A stretch of DNA of 64,000 nucleotides from Roseibium marinum. GTDB lineage: Bacteria; Pseudomonadota; Alphaproteobacteria; Rhizobiales; Stappiaceae. Below the pieces are notes generated by a model. It saw nothing but the letters and a program-made list of their open reading frames with translations. It ran no database searches and was not told where the DNA came from. Made by a program: the position numbers and the translations under genes. Below are positions 34,073-43,304 of the stretch, piece by piece (position 1 is the first letter of the stretch; each line of letters starts with the position of its first letter). The stretch is from NCBI RefSeq assembly GCF_002906165.1, contig NZ_PPCN01000006.1:124001-188000 (forward strand). Direction: 5' to 3'.

Positions 34073-34189
34073 CGTAGAGTACAACACGATATAGAGTAGC
34101 TTATCCAGATAACAACTTTATGTATAATCCATTGTTACAATATTTACCGCTGACTGATAAATAATTTTCAAATTGTCAGAGGGCTAACA

Positions 34190-35737
34190 ATGAGAAATCT
34201 GTATTCACGCCTAAGCATAACTTCAACACTCGCAATAATATCAACAGGATTACTTGCAATCTCCATGCTCGTGGTCGGAGTGATCCTCTATCAGGTTGCG
34301 CTGGGACAGGCTCAGGATACGGCTCTCAAAAAGCAGGACGTCAACCTGCGTGTCACCGCGACGATTCTGGAAGAGCGCATCGAGGGCGCGCGGGTAACCT
34401 GGAACTCAACCGGCAACGTTTCGAAGATCGAACTCGCTGAAATCCCCAGCTTCGACAATCACGACATGATTGACGTGGTCGGCCGCATGACGGGTGAGAC
34501 GGCAACCGTGTTTGCCTGGGATGAGGAAACCAGGGATTTCTGGCGCAAGTCCACCAACATCATCAAGGGTGACGGCAAGCGCGCGGTCGGCACACCACTG
34601 GGCCAGAACGGAGCCGTTTACCCGGTGGTGACGAAGGGAAACACCTTCCACGGCGAGGCCAACATCCTCGGCAAGGACTATTACACGGTCTATCAGCCGA
34701 TCTTCTCCAACAAGGGCGACATCATCGGCGAGATTGCCCGGGACAATCTGGAAATCGAGGTGCCTTATGAAGGCCGCACCGACCAGATCGGCATTCTGGC
34801 GAATGCGGTCAAAACGCTGAGATCGCGCGCCATGGAGCGGCTGGAACTCACAGACCGGCAAATGCAGTCCGAAGCTGCAGCGGTCGGGCGGCAGGGCACG
34901 ATACAGGACCTGATCGGCGCTTTCAGGAACAGTGTTTCCAACGTCCTGAATTCCGTTGACGAAACCGTCCATGGCCTCGAAGGCACCGCCGGCCGGCTCT
35001 CGGATCTCTCGGGTCAGAGCGCCGCCAGCGCGATGGAAACCCTCAACTCCGCCGACGACGCGACATCCAGCGTTCAGACCGTGGCCAGCGCCGCGGAAGA
35101 GCTCTCCGCCTCCATCGGCGAGATCTCGCGTCAGGTTTCCCAGACCACCGAAGTTGTCGGCCGCGCCACCGAGGGCACACGGGTAACCAACGAAAAGGTC
35201 GAGGGTCTGGCAGCCTCCGCCTCGAAGATCGGCGAAGTCGTGACCCTCATTCAGGCCATTGCCGAGCAGACCAACCTCCTGGCCCTCAACGCCACGATAG
35301 AGGCCGCCCGGGCCGGTGAAGCCGGCAGGGGCTTTGCCGTCGTCGCGGCGGAAGTGAAGGAACTGGCCACGCAGACCTCACAGGCAACCGAGGAAATCAG
35401 CGCCCAGATCACGGCGATCCAGGACGCCACCAAGGAGTCCGTCAGCGCCATCGCCGAGATCACGACGATCATGGAAGAGGTCAATTCCTATACCGGCACT
35501 ATCGCGGCGGCGGTTGACGAGCAGGGTTCCGCTACGGGAGAGATTTCCCAGAACGCCCAGAAGGCCGCGGAAGGAACGACCTTCGTGTCCTCGCGCATGT
35601 CGGATCTCTCCAGCACTGTGAACCAGACGTCGGAGTCCTCCCAGGAGGTTCTGGATGCGTCGGGCCTGCTCGCCTCCCGGACGGAAGAACTGAAGCAGGA
35701 AGTCGAAAACTTCCTGAAGAACGTCGCGGCGGCTTGA
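34190..35737 (+). CDS. Methyl-accepting chemotaxis protein lacking its second membrane segment
   Basis: The 515-residue chemoreceptor has TM1 at about 13-35, then a Cache-like sensor domain (about 40-182, with [18 protein letters not shown] and [18 protein letters not shown]). What follows is the second half of a HAMP domain ([19 protein letters not shown], about 185-203) and a full signalling domain with the hairpin tip [20 protein letters not shown] (about 355-395). No hydrophobic segment separates sensor and HAMP, and HAMP helix 1 is also missing. The signalling domain would thus sit on the wrong side of the membrane, unless topology is altered. An in-frame deletion is the simplest explanation. 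It may be non-functional. Confidence 0.88.
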   Translation: MRNLYSRLSITSTLAIISTGLLAISMLVVGVILYQVALGQAQDTALKKQDVNLRVTATILEERIEGARVTWNSTGNVSKIELAEIPSFDNHDMIDVVGRMTGETATVFAWDEETRDFWRKSTNIIKGDGKRAVGTPLGQNGAVYPVVTKGNTFHGEANILGKDYYTVYQPIFSNKGDIIGEIARDNLEIEVPYEGRTDQIGILANAVKTLRSRAMERLELTDRQMQSEAAAVGRQGTIQDLIGAFRNSVSNVLNSVDETVHGLEGTAGRLSDLSGQSAASAMETLNSADDATSSVQTVASAAEELSASIGEISRQVSQTTEVVGRATEGTRVTNEKVEGLAASASKIGEVVTLIQAIAEQTNLLALNATIEAARAGEAGRGFAVVAAEVKELATQTSQATEEISAQITAIQDATKESVSAIAEITTIMEEVNSYTGTIAAAVDEQGSATGEISQNAQKAAEGTTFVSSRMSDLSSTVNQTSESSQEVLDASGLLASRTEELKQEVENFLKNVAAA

Positions 35738-35771
35738 GCCGGTCCCGCTGAGGCAAATCTTCTGACAAATC

Positions 35772-35804
35772 AAAGGGCGCGGGCAGGTTTGCGCGCCCTT
35801 TTTG
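35772..35804 (+). terminator. Rho-independent terminator after the chemoreceptor
   Basis: AAAGGGCGCG and CGCGCCCTTT pair over 10 bp around a 10-nt loop, running into TTTTT. It also faces the convergent ROK gene and could serve both strands. Confidence 0.85.
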
Positions 35805-35817
35805 CCGTCCGCTTCCC

Positions 35818-36972
35818 TCAGTGCCCGTTGAGCACCCTGCGGCGGATGGCCTGAATGCCGGCGCCGACGGCGCTCGGCTCCGCGGGAATCAGGCTCTGGA
35901 CATAATCCGGTCCCGGGACGGTGCGACCGTACCTGTCAGGGAGCCTCGGGCCCGTCGCTTCGATCAGCATCTGCCTGAGGGCGGGCGGCGCTTCGCCGCC
36001 GAAGACGATAGCCGCCGGATCGAGAATGGCGGTAAGCGCGCGCACCATCCGGTTGAGAGCGGGGGCGACACGGTCCACCCACGCCGCAACTCCGGGCCAT
36101 TGCGGATCGAAACGTGATTTCACGAACTCGATGTTCGGCACCTCAAGGCCCTCTTCGCGCAGCACCTCGATCAGGAATTGCAGGGCTGGCCGGTCCCGTT
36201 TTTCTTCCTCAAGATAAAAGTAGGTCAGCTCCCCGGCATTCCGGTTGAAGCCGTAGAAAGGCCGGCCCTCGAGCACGACCCCGCCGCCGAAGCCGTAGTT
36301 GAAGGAAAGATAGGCAAATGTCGGATAGGTCTTGCCGGCGCCGCTCCACAGCTCGGCAATGGCACCCAGTGTGGCGTTGTTTTCCGCAAAGGCGGGGCAT
36401 TCGAACACGGCGCTGAAGCGATCCTCGATGGCAAAGCCGGTCCAGTTGTCGAGCGGTTGAGGCGTGGTGAACCGGTTTTCGCGGGTCAGCCTGAAACCCT
36501 GGATCGACACGCCGCAGCCGGCCACCCGGCGCGGGTCAAGGCCGAGAGCCTGCCGTTGCGCGGCCGCCACGTCCCGCGCCCGCGAAATCACCGCTTCCGG
36601 CTCATTGGGATCCACATCGATCCTGGCTTGCGCCAGTATGTTTCCGACCAGGTCCACCCAGACGGTCTCCACGGTATCCGTATCGACGGATACCCCAAAC
36701 CCGTAGGCGCCGGCGGGATTGACGGCGAGCCTCGGGCTGGGCTTTCCGCGACCCTGAATGACCGGGTCGCGCCGCTCGAGAAAACCCTTTTCGAGCAATT
36801 CCTCCGACAGCCGGTGCACCGTCTGCTGAGACAGGCCGGTCGGCACCGGCAGGTCGGAGCGCGCAACCGGACCGATGACCCGAACGGCTTCCAGAATCGC
36901 GGCGCTACTCGGACCGATAGGAAAAAAGTCATCTTTTTCAGAAATTTGATTGACCCCTTGCGGTCGCGGCAC
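35818..36972 (-). CDS. ROK-family transcriptional regulator
   Basis: The 384-residue protein starts with GTG. An N-terminal winged helix (ARSDLPVPTGLSQQTVHRLSEELLEKGF, in parts) precedes a ROK sugar-kinase-like domain with GFGVSVDTDTVETVWVDLVGN and FNYGFGGGVVLEG. The canonical ExGH metal-binding histidine region and the C-rich zinc motif of ROK repressors (CxCGxxGC) are not obvious, so it is probably a sensor without kinase activity. It is divergent from a PotABCD-type importer operon and likely controls it. The ligand may be the transported compound. Confidence 0.88.
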   Translation of the reverse strand: MPRPQGVNQISEKDDFFPIGPSSAAILEAVRVIGPVARSDLPVPTGLSQQTVHRLSEELLEKGFLERRDPVIQGRGKPSPRLAVNPAGAYGFGVSVDTDTVETVWVDLVGNILAQARIDVDPNEPEAVISRARDVAAAQRQALGLDPRRVAGCGVSIQGFRLTRENRFTTPQPLDNWTGFAIEDRFSAVFECPAFAENNATLGAIAELWSGAGKTYPTFAYLSFNYGFGGGVVLEGRPFYGFNRNAGELTYFYLEEEKRDRPALQFLIEVLREEGLEVPNIEFVKSRFDPQWPGVAAWVDRVAPALNRMVRALTAILDPAAIVFGGEAPPALRQMLIEATGPRLPDRYGRTVPGPDYVQSLIPAEPSAVGAGIQAIRRRVLNGH

Positions 36973-37137
36973 CCTGTCAGTTCCCGATCCCGGTTGGCAT
37001 GTCCGGGCATTCTACCCGGCTCGTTCCGCCTGGGCCAATCTCCTGTCATAAATTTATTACTTTTCAAGAGTAAAAAACAATAATACTCATGATGAGTAAT
37101 AAGAGACGGCAAAAAAACAAACGGGAGGAGTGAGGGG

Positions 37138-38190
37138 ATGGGCGGCATCAGCGCGCACGATCTGAGGATGGAATTCGACGGATTCGCCGCGGTGGCGGAC
37201 GTCGGTTTCGAGGTCGCCACCGGTGAATTCATAACGCTTCTCGGCCCCTCCGGATGCGGCAAGACCACTCTGCTGAGGATGATCTCCGGCTTTCTGGCGC
37301 CAACGGCCGGCACGATCCATCTGGCGGGAGAAGATGTCACACGCACCCCCCCGGAAAAGCGCGACACCGCCCTGTGTTTCCAGTCCTATGCGCTGTTCCC
37401 GCATCTGACCGTACGGGAAAACCTGGAATTCGGCCTTCGCCAGAAACGTGTTCCACCCGCGGATCGCGAGACGCGGCTGGAGGCCGTCGTCGGCGCGCTC
37501 GACCTTTCCCCCCATCTGGCCAAACTCCCCAACCAGCTCTCCGGCGGCCAGCAGCAGCGCGTCGCGCTCGGACGGGCGCTGGTCATGCGTCCCAGTGTCA
37601 TCCTGTTCGACGAACCGCTCTCCAACCTGGACGCCAGGCTGCGCGATCAGGTTCGCATCGAAATCCGGCGCATCCAGCGCGATTTCGGACTGACCGCGAT
37701 CTACGTCACCCACGATCAGGCCGAGGCACTGGCCATGTCCGACCGGGTCTTCGTCATGAAGGGAGGCCGGATCGAACAATCCGACACCCCGGAACGGCTC
37801 TACGGACGGCCGCGGACCAGCTTCGTCGCTGACTTCATAGGCAACGCCAATGTCCTGGAAGCGGAGGTCAGAACCGTAGACGGAAACGGTCTTGTCCAAC
37901 TCGACACCGCGCTCGGACCGCTGCTGGCCGCATCAACCATCCCCCCGCAAGGATCGAGGATCAGGGTCTGCTGGCGCCCGGAAGATGCCGACCTGGCAGC
38001 GACCGGACCGAACCTCCTGTCGGGACGCGTCACCCACCGGGCCTTCCAGGGGCATTTCACCGACCTGCATCTCGAGACCGGCGCCACCGGTTGCCGGATA
38101 CAGACGAAACAGCCCGGCATCCAGGAAGGCGACACCATTACCTTCTCCCTCAAGCCCGAGCAGATCGTGCTTCTGGAGGCGGTGGCATGA
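37138..38190 (+). CDS. ABC transporter ATP-binding protein (PotA/UgpC type)
   Basis: The 350-residue ATPase has Walker [12 protein letters not shown]-loop [11 protein letters not shown], signature [15 protein letters not shown] and Walker [13 protein letters not shown], with H-loop [14 protein letters not shown] regulatory domain occupies about 275-345. GGGAGGAG lies about 10 nt before ATG. It is first in a five-gene operon, and its stop overlaps the permease start as ATGA. It powers uptake through the two separate permeases that follow. Confidence 0.95.
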   Translation: MGGISAHDLRMEFDGFAAVADVGFEVATGEFITLLGPSGCGKTTLLRMISGFLAPTAGTIHLAGEDVTRTPPEKRDTALCFQSYALFPHLTVRENLEFGLRQKRVPPADRETRLEAVVGALDLSPHLAKLPNQLSGGQQQRVALGRALVMRPSVILFDEPLSNLDARLRDQVRIEIRRIQRDFGLTAIYVTHDQAEALAMSDRVFVMKGGRIEQSDTPERLYGRPRTSFVADFIGNANVLEAEVRTVDGNGLVQLDTALGPLLAASTIPPQGSRIRVCWRPEDADLAATGPNLLSGRVTHRAFQGHFTDLHLETGATGCRIQTKQPGIQEGDTITFSLKPEQIVLLEAVA

Positions 38191-39041
38191 CCCTCAGGAA
38201 GTGGCTGTTCGTCCTGGCACTCCTGACGCCCGGCCTCGGGCTGATCGTCGCCTTCATCGGAGTCGCGGTCTATATCGCCATCGCCCAGTCATTCGGCCTC
38301 TACAATCTTTCCGGCGAAAGCGGTTTTTCGCTGGAATTCTGGGTGAAGATGCTGGACCGGAAGGTGTTCAGCCGGGCGATTGCCTATTCCGTCTATATCG
38401 GTGTCCTGAGCGCATTCCTGTCCGTGCTGTTCGCCTATCCGCTGGCCATCTGGCTGCGCAAGCCTTTTCCGGGTTCGCTCACCATCGGCGCAATGCTCAA
38501 GGCGCCGCTTCTCGTGCACGGGCTGGTCGCCGCGTTCCTGTTCATCAACGTCATTGCCTATCATGGCGTCCTCAACCAGCTCATGCAGGGCCTCGGGATC
38601 TGGGACGGACCCAAACGGCTCCAGAATGACAGGAACGCCATCGGCGTGATTGTCCTGCAAACCTGGAAGAACATGCCCTTCGCGCTGCTTCTTCTGACCG
38701 GCGCGGTGCAGGCCATCTCCGACGATGTCCTCCATGCGGCAAGGGATCTGGGCGCCGGCGGCTTCGACCGCTTCAGGAAGGTGATCGCGCCGCTCACCGT
38801 TTCGGCCATGCAGGCTGCGCTGATCATCATCTTCATCGGCGCGCTGGCCGATTTCAGCTTCCAGGTGATCGCCGGGCCGACAAACCGTCAGTCGCTGGCC
38901 CAGCTCATGGTGTTCTACAAGAGCGGCGGTCGCTGGAACGATGCCGCCGTCGTTGGCGTCACCCTGATGGGGATCGCCATTCTCGGCTCCGTACTGCTCG
39001 CCGCGCTCCCCCGCATGACCCTGCGCGGGAGGGTCGCATGA
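38187..39041 (+). CDS. ABC transporter permease (PotB type)
   Basis: The 284-residue inner-membrane permease has about six membrane segments and the EAA loop HAARDLGAGGFDRFRKVIAPL. The start is the ATG overlapping the ATPase stop ([19 protein letters not shown]). It pairs with the following permease to form the channel. Order ATPase, permease, permease, binding protein is that of polyamine/opine/phosphonate-type importers. Confidence 0.93.
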   Translation: MTLRKWLFVLALLTPGLGLIVAFIGVAVYIAIAQSFGLYNLSGESGFSLEFWVKMLDRKVFSRAIAYSVYIGVLSAFLSVLFAYPLAIWLRKPFPGSLTIGAMLKAPLLVHGLVAAFLFINVIAYHGVLNQLMQGLGIWDGPKRLQNDRNAIGVIVLQTWKNMPFALLLLTGAVQAISDDVLHAARDLGAGGFDRFRKVIAPLTVSAMQAALIIIFIGALADFSFQVIAGPTNRQSLAQLMVFYKSGGRWNDAAVVGVTLMGIAILGSVLLAALPRMTLRGRVA

Positions 39042-39868
39042 TGTCCGCGCAGCGCTTCAACAGGATACTGCTGGTTCTTCTGCTTTCGCTCACCGCGATC
39101 TGGCTCATCGTGCCCTTCACGATGGCCGTCATGTGGTCGCTGGTCGACCCGTCCGAACCCTGGACCGCCGACCGGCTGGTGCCACCCGTGATCTCCCTCC
39201 ACCGCTGGCGGGACATGTGGGAGAATTCCTCCCTCAAGACGGCCCTGGTCAACTCCTACCTTCTTGCTCCCTCGGCCGCCCTCGCCGCGCTGACGCTGTC
39301 GATGCCGACCGCCTTCGCGCTTGGTCGCATCCGCTTTCCCGGCAGGGAAGCGGCCAAGATCCTGGCCCTGCTGCCGCTGATCGTGCCCCCCTTCGTGACC
39401 TCGATCTTCTTCACCTCGCTGCTCTACCAGATCGGCCTTCACCACTGGCGTTTCGGCGCGATCCTGTTTGCCCATGCGATCGTCTTCATGCCCTATTCGA
39501 TCCGGATCCTGACGGTCAGTTTCGAACAGGTGCGCGCCGATCATGTCGATGCCGCCCGTGACCTGGGTGCCAGCACCTGGGCGCGGTGGAAAGTGGCCTA
39601 TCTGCCGGCGCTCAAACCGGGGATCTTCGCTTCTCTCCTGATCGTCTTCATCCAGTCGATCGAGGAATTCGCGATCGCCTTTGTCGTCGGTTCACCCGAC
39701 TTCACCACCATTCCGACACTGCTTTACGGAACGCTCGGGCAGGATTTTGTCCGGCCGAACGCAGCGGTGTTGTCCCTCATTCTCGTCGTCCCGAACGTTT
39801 TGCTGATGCTCATCCTGGAGCGGCTGCTGAAATCAGCCAATCCGGCGCTGAACTCTGGCAAGGGCTGA
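39038..39868 (+). CDS. ABC transporter permease (PotC type)
   Basis: The 276-residue permease has about six membrane segments and the EAA loop DAARDLGASTWARWKVAYLP. Its start overlaps the previous stop by 4 bp. It forms a heterodimeric channel with the preceding permease. The periplasmic loop after the first helix (VDPSEPWTADRLVPPVIS) is short. Confidence 0.93.
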   Translation: MMSAQRFNRILLVLLLSLTAIWLIVPFTMAVMWSLVDPSEPWTADRLVPPVISLHRWRDMWENSSLKTALVNSYLLAPSAALAALTLSMPTAFALGRIRFPGREAAKILALLPLIVPPFVTSIFFTSLLYQIGLHHWRFGAILFAHAIVFMPYSIRILTVSFEQVRADHVDAARDLGASTWARWKVAYLPALKPGIFASLLIVFIQSIEEFAIAFVVGSPDFTTIPTLLYGTLGQDFVRPNAAVLSLILVVPNVLLMLILERLLKSANPALNSGKG

Positions 39869-39901
39869 CGTGAATAAACGAGCCAATGGAGACCGACCGA
39901 C

Positions 39902-41005
39902 ATGATGAAAACACTCATTCTTTCCACCACCGCCCTGACGCTAGGGATCAATATCGCCGCATCCGCCGAATTGTCCGGCATGAGCTGGGACGACATTGTC
40001 ACCCAGGCCAAGGCCGAAGGCGAACTCACCTGGTATGTCTGGTACCTGCAGGACGATCTGCGCCGCGCCGCCAAATCCTTCGAGGACGAATACGGCATCA
40101 AGGTCACCATCCCGGAAGGCACGGCAGCTGGGAACGCTGAAAAACTGATGGCCGAACGCGGCCGGGAAACCGGCGACATCGACGTCTTCGCCTGGGGCTA
40201 CAACGACTTCGAAACCGTCGATCTCACGTCACAGTTCACGCCCCTCACCATGCTGCCGCAAGACGATGGCCGCGTGTCTGAACTCGTCGGCATCGACGGC
40301 GGCGACTACCTGCTGGCCTATTGGGGCAACCAGACCGGCGTCGCCTACGATCCAACGCATGTGTCCGAGGGCGAGCTGCCGCAGACCCCGGAAGAATTCG
40401 CCGCCTTCTGGTCCGCCCATCCGGAAAAGTTCGGCTTCAACTACGAAAAGGGCGGCTCCGGTCCGTCCTTCTACCAGAACGTCCTGCGCACCCTGACCGG
40501 CGTGGATTTCTCCGACGGCGAAGTGACCGACACAAAGCTCGAGAAGGTTTCGGAAGGCTTCGGCTTCTTCAAGGAAAACGGCGAAAACTTTGTCGTCACA
40601 GCTTCCAACGCCGATAGCATCATTCGCGTCAGCGACGGTGAACTCTGGATGGCTCCGGCCTGGGAAGACCATCTCGCCGGTCTGCAGAAGCGCGGAGAAG
40701 TGCGCCGCGAAATCAAGTTCTACATTCCCGAAATGGGTATGAATGGTGGTGGCAACGGTGTAGCCATTCCGAAAAACTCCCCGCATCCGGCAGCCGCCGC
40801 CGTTTTCGTCAACTGGCTGACTTCCGCGGAAACCCAGACCATGTTCAACCGCGAATTCGGCACCGCGCCGATGCATGCCAAGGCGGATGACAGCCACGCC
40901 CTGGTTTCCAACGAACAGCGCAAGAGCCGTCAGGCCTGGGCCGCCCAGCCGTTCCGCAAGGCGGTCGAGGAGAGCTTTGTCGAAAACGTGATCCTGGAAC
41001 GCTGA
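39902..41005 (+). CDS. ABC transporter substrate-binding protein (PotD-like)
   Basis: The 367-residue periplasmic protein has a signal peptide (MMKTLILSTTALTLGINIAA, cleavage near ASA). A family-1/8 binding domain follows: DIDVFAWGYNDFETVDL, LLAYWGNQTGVAYDP, GELWMAPAWEDHLAGL and IPKNSPHPAAAAVFVNWL. The same operon ends in a glycerophosphodiester phosphodiesterase, so a glycerophosphodiester or other phosphate ester is a plausible ligand; polyamines cannot be excluded. A strong hairpin follows the stop. Confidence 0.9.
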   Translation: MMKTLILSTTALTLGINIAASAELSGMSWDDIVTQAKAEGELTWYVWYLQDDLRRAAKSFEDEYGIKVTIPEGTAAGNAEKLMAERGRETGDIDVFAWGYNDFETVDLTSQFTPLTMLPQDDGRVSELVGIDGGDYLLAYWGNQTGVAYDPTHVSEGELPQTPEEFAAFWSAHPEKFGFNYEKGGSGPSFYQNVLRTLTGVDFSDGEVTDTKLEKVSEGFGFFKENGENFVVTASNADSIIRVSDGELWMAPAWEDHLAGLQKRGEVRREIKFYIPEMGMNGGGNGVAIPKNSPHPAAAAVFVNWLTSAETQTMFNREFGTAPMHAKADDSHALVSNEQRKSRQAWAAQPFRKAVEESFVENVILER

Positions 41006-41024
41006 TCACCACAGGAAAAAGGCG

Positions 41025-41073
41025 CCCCGCGCGGGATCTGTCTGCCAAAAGTGCAGACTGCTCCCGCGCGGGG
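41025..41073 (+). terminator. Long hairpin between binding-protein and GDPD genes
   Basis: CCCCGCGCGGG and CCCGCGCGGGG pair over 11 bp; inside them GTCTGC (41040-41045) and GCAGAC (41053-41058) form a second stem. No U-tract is present. It probably protects the upstream mRNA and lowers downstream expression. Confidence 0.6.
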
Positions 41074-41108
41074 CCGCACCCGTCACCATCGATGAAAAAA
41101 GAAGAAGC

Positions 41109-41963
41109 ATGACAATCCCACCATCATCCAGCATCCGGCCGCCTTTGAAGAAATTCCTGGCGGACCGAACCTGGCCTCTTGCCGTGATCGCCCACCGCGG
41201 CGCCTGGCACGGTGCACCGGAAAATTCCCTGGCATCTGTCGAACTGGCGATCCGGAACGGCTATGATTTTGTCGAGATCGACGTCCAGACGACCGCCGAC
41301 GGGGGCCTGATCTGCCTGCATGACGACACGCTCGAGCGCATGACCGGCCGGAGCGGGCAGGTCGCGCGGTCGCGCACCGCGGACCTGGCCGACCTTCGCC
41401 TGAAGGACGGAGCCGGTGGCGACGGCGCCGCCTTCAGCTCCCACGCCCCCGCGTTTCTGGAGGACCTGCTCAGTGTGAGCGCCGGAAACATCTATGTCGA
41501 TATCGACGTGAAACACCTGCGCGACATGGACGCCGTCGGCCACATTCTTCGCGATCACCCGTACCGGTCCCACTTGAACCTGAAGATGCTCGTGCAGGAC
41601 GAACAGGATCTGCGCCGCATCGACGCCCTGGAAGCCAGCGCGGGCGTACTGGTCAAGCCGATCCTGCGGCTCAGCCCCCGCACGCTGCCCGCCTGTCTCG
41701 AGTTGCTGCGGCAAAGGCCGACGCCGCTTGTCGAGACGCTGTTCGACGACTGGGACTGCTTCGTGCCCTTTGCCAAAGCGGCCCGCCTATGCGGCACGGA
41801 CATGTTCCTGAACACGCTCGACGCCGTTCCCTCGGCGGACGTGACCGATACGCTTTCGGTGAAGGATCCCGACCGGGGATGGGGCCGGCTGGTCGCCCAT
41901 GGTGTGCGGCTCGTTCAGACGGACCGGCCGCAGGCTCTCAAAGCCTATGCCTCGACGCTGTAG
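41109..41963 (+). CDS. Glycerophosphodiester phosphodiesterase
   Basis: The 284-residue GDPD-family TIM barrel has the catalytic block IAHRGAWHGAPENSLASVE, then FVEIDVQTTADGGLICLHDDTLERMT (in parts), giving the His-Arg, Glu-Asn, Glu-x-Asp and His-Asp residues required. It splits glycerophosphodiesters to glycerol-3-phosphate and an alcohol. No signal peptide is seen, so it acts in the cytoplasm on an imported substrate, in line with its place at the end of the importer operon. Confidence 0.93.
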   Translation: MTIPPSSSIRPPLKKFLADRTWPLAVIAHRGAWHGAPENSLASVELAIRNGYDFVEIDVQTTADGGLICLHDDTLERMTGRSGQVARSRTADLADLRLKDGAGGDGAAFSSHAPAFLEDLLSVSAGNIYVDIDVKHLRDMDAVGHILRDHPYRSHLNLKMLVQDEQDLRRIDALEASAGVLVKPILRLSPRTLPACLELLRQRPTPLVETLFDDWDCFVPFAKAARLCGTDMFLNTLDAVPSADVTDTLSVKDPDRGWGRLVAHGVRLVQTDRPQALKAYASTL

Positions 41964-42211
41964 GGCGATTGCTGCAACCAGGCGGGATTGGCTCCCGGTC
42001 TTCGGTACGACTTTTTCGGAGCGTCTGCCGCGAAATCGCTTGTACAGGTCGGTCCGGAGGGAAAAGACACATGCAATCAAATTCTTGATCAAAATACGGG
42101 TGACAATTTCAAGTTGAGGGAATCACTCAAAATACAGACCAAAGTGGCCCCTGCTCGAAATGAAGGCGAATGCTAGACTTCACCTGCTTGTCCATCAGAG
42201 GAGGATACGAC

Positions 42212-42313
42212 ATGAAAACCTGGAAAAAACCCGCAATGACCGCCGTTGAAGCCGGTTTCGAAGTCACGCGCTACATGCCCGCTGAAATCGGCACCTGCGG
42301 CCGCAAGAAGTAA
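42212..42313 (+). CDS. pqqA: PQQ precursor peptide PqqA
   Basis: This 33-residue peptide is the ribosomal precursor of pyrroloquinoline quinone. The Glu and Tyr that are cross-linked are present in the conserved GFEVTRY motif (E17, Y21). GGAGG lies 7 nt before ATG. The C-terminal tail after the tyrosine (MPAEIGTCGRKK) is longer than the shortest PqqA forms and carries a cysteine. The pqqB gene begins 28 bp downstream. Confidence 0.95.
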   Translation: MKTWKKPAMTAVEAGFEVTRYMPAEIGTCGRKK

Positions 42314-42341
42314 TTCAGCATAGCACAGGGGGAGGTACCCG

Positions 42342-43304
42342 GTGAAAATCAGGGTCCTCGGCTCCGCAGCTGGCGGCGGCTTTCCGCAGTGGAACTGCAA
42401 CGCCCCGCTCAGCCGTGCTGTACGTGAAAAAAGGCCCGGCTTTCTCGTTCGAACGCAATCGAGCATCGCAGCGAGCGCGAACGGCCGAAGCTGGGCTGTT
42501 TTCAATGCCTCTCCCGACATACGTGAGCAGATCGCGGCAACCCCGGAATTGCAGCCCCGGGCGGACGGAGCTCTCCGGCATACGCCGATCGGCGCGATTG
42601 TCCTGACCAATGCCGATGTCGACCATATCGCCGGGCTCCTGTCCCTGCGTGAGCGCGAACCATTCATACTCTACGCAACGGCCCGGGTGCTGAAGACCCT
42701 GGCCGAAAACAGCATCTTTCAGGTGTTGAACCCGGACGTGGTGGAACGGCGCGAGCTTCCCCTCGAGGGGATAACGGAACTGGAGGGACCAGAAGGGCCT
42801 CTCGGCCTGAGCATCGAGACCTTCGCGGTTTCGGGCAAGGTCGCTCTGTTTCTGGAAAACGCGGCGGACCGAAATTTCGGCACCGCTCCTGGAGACACCA
42901 TCGGCATTGCCCTTAGACCCTCAGGCTCACAGGGATCGGTTCCGCGGGGCAAGACACAGCCGGATGGTACCCTGTTCTACATTCCCGGCTGTGCGGCGGT
43001 GGACGATATCCTGCGGAAACGGATCGACGGCGGCGCCTGCCTCCTGTTCGACGGCACGGTCTTTCACGACACCGAGATGGCGGATACCGGCGTCGGCAGC
43101 AAAACCGGTGCCCGCATGGGCCATATGGCCATCGATGGAGACAACGGAACCCTGGCAGCGCTGAGGGACGTCAATCTCGGCCGCCGGATCTTCGTGCACA
43201 TCAACAATACGAACCCCATCCTCGATCCCGGCTCGGAAGCCGCGAAAACGGTGGAAGCGGCGGGATGGGAGATCGGCTATGACGGGATGGAGCTGACGGT
43301 ATGA
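42342..43304 (+). CDS. pqqB: PQQ biosynthesis protein PqqB
   Basis: The 320-residue metallo-beta-lactamase-fold protein opens MKIRVLGSAAGGGFPQWNCN from a GTG start with GGGGGAGG upstream. VLTNADVDHIAGLLSLRE corresponds to the metal-binding motif, with the first histidine replaced by Asn-Ala as is usual in PqqB. PqqB is an iron-dependent hydroxylase acting on the tyrosine of the cross-linked intermediate. The stop overlaps the pqqC start. Confidence 0.97.
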   Translation: MKIRVLGSAAGGGFPQWNCNAPLSRAVREKRPGFLVRTQSSIAASANGRSWAVFNASPDIREQIAATPELQPRADGALRHTPIGAIVLTNADVDHIAGLLSLREREPFILYATARVLKTLAENSIFQVLNPDVVERRELPLEGITELEGPEGPLGLSIETFAVSGKVALFLENAADRNFGTAPGDTIGIALRPSGSQGSVPRGKTQPDGTLFYIPGCAAVDDILRKRIDGGACLLFDGTVFHDTEMADTGVGSKTGARMGHMAIDGDNGTLAALRDVNLGRRIFVHINNTNPILDPGSEAAKTVEAAGWEIGYDGMELTV

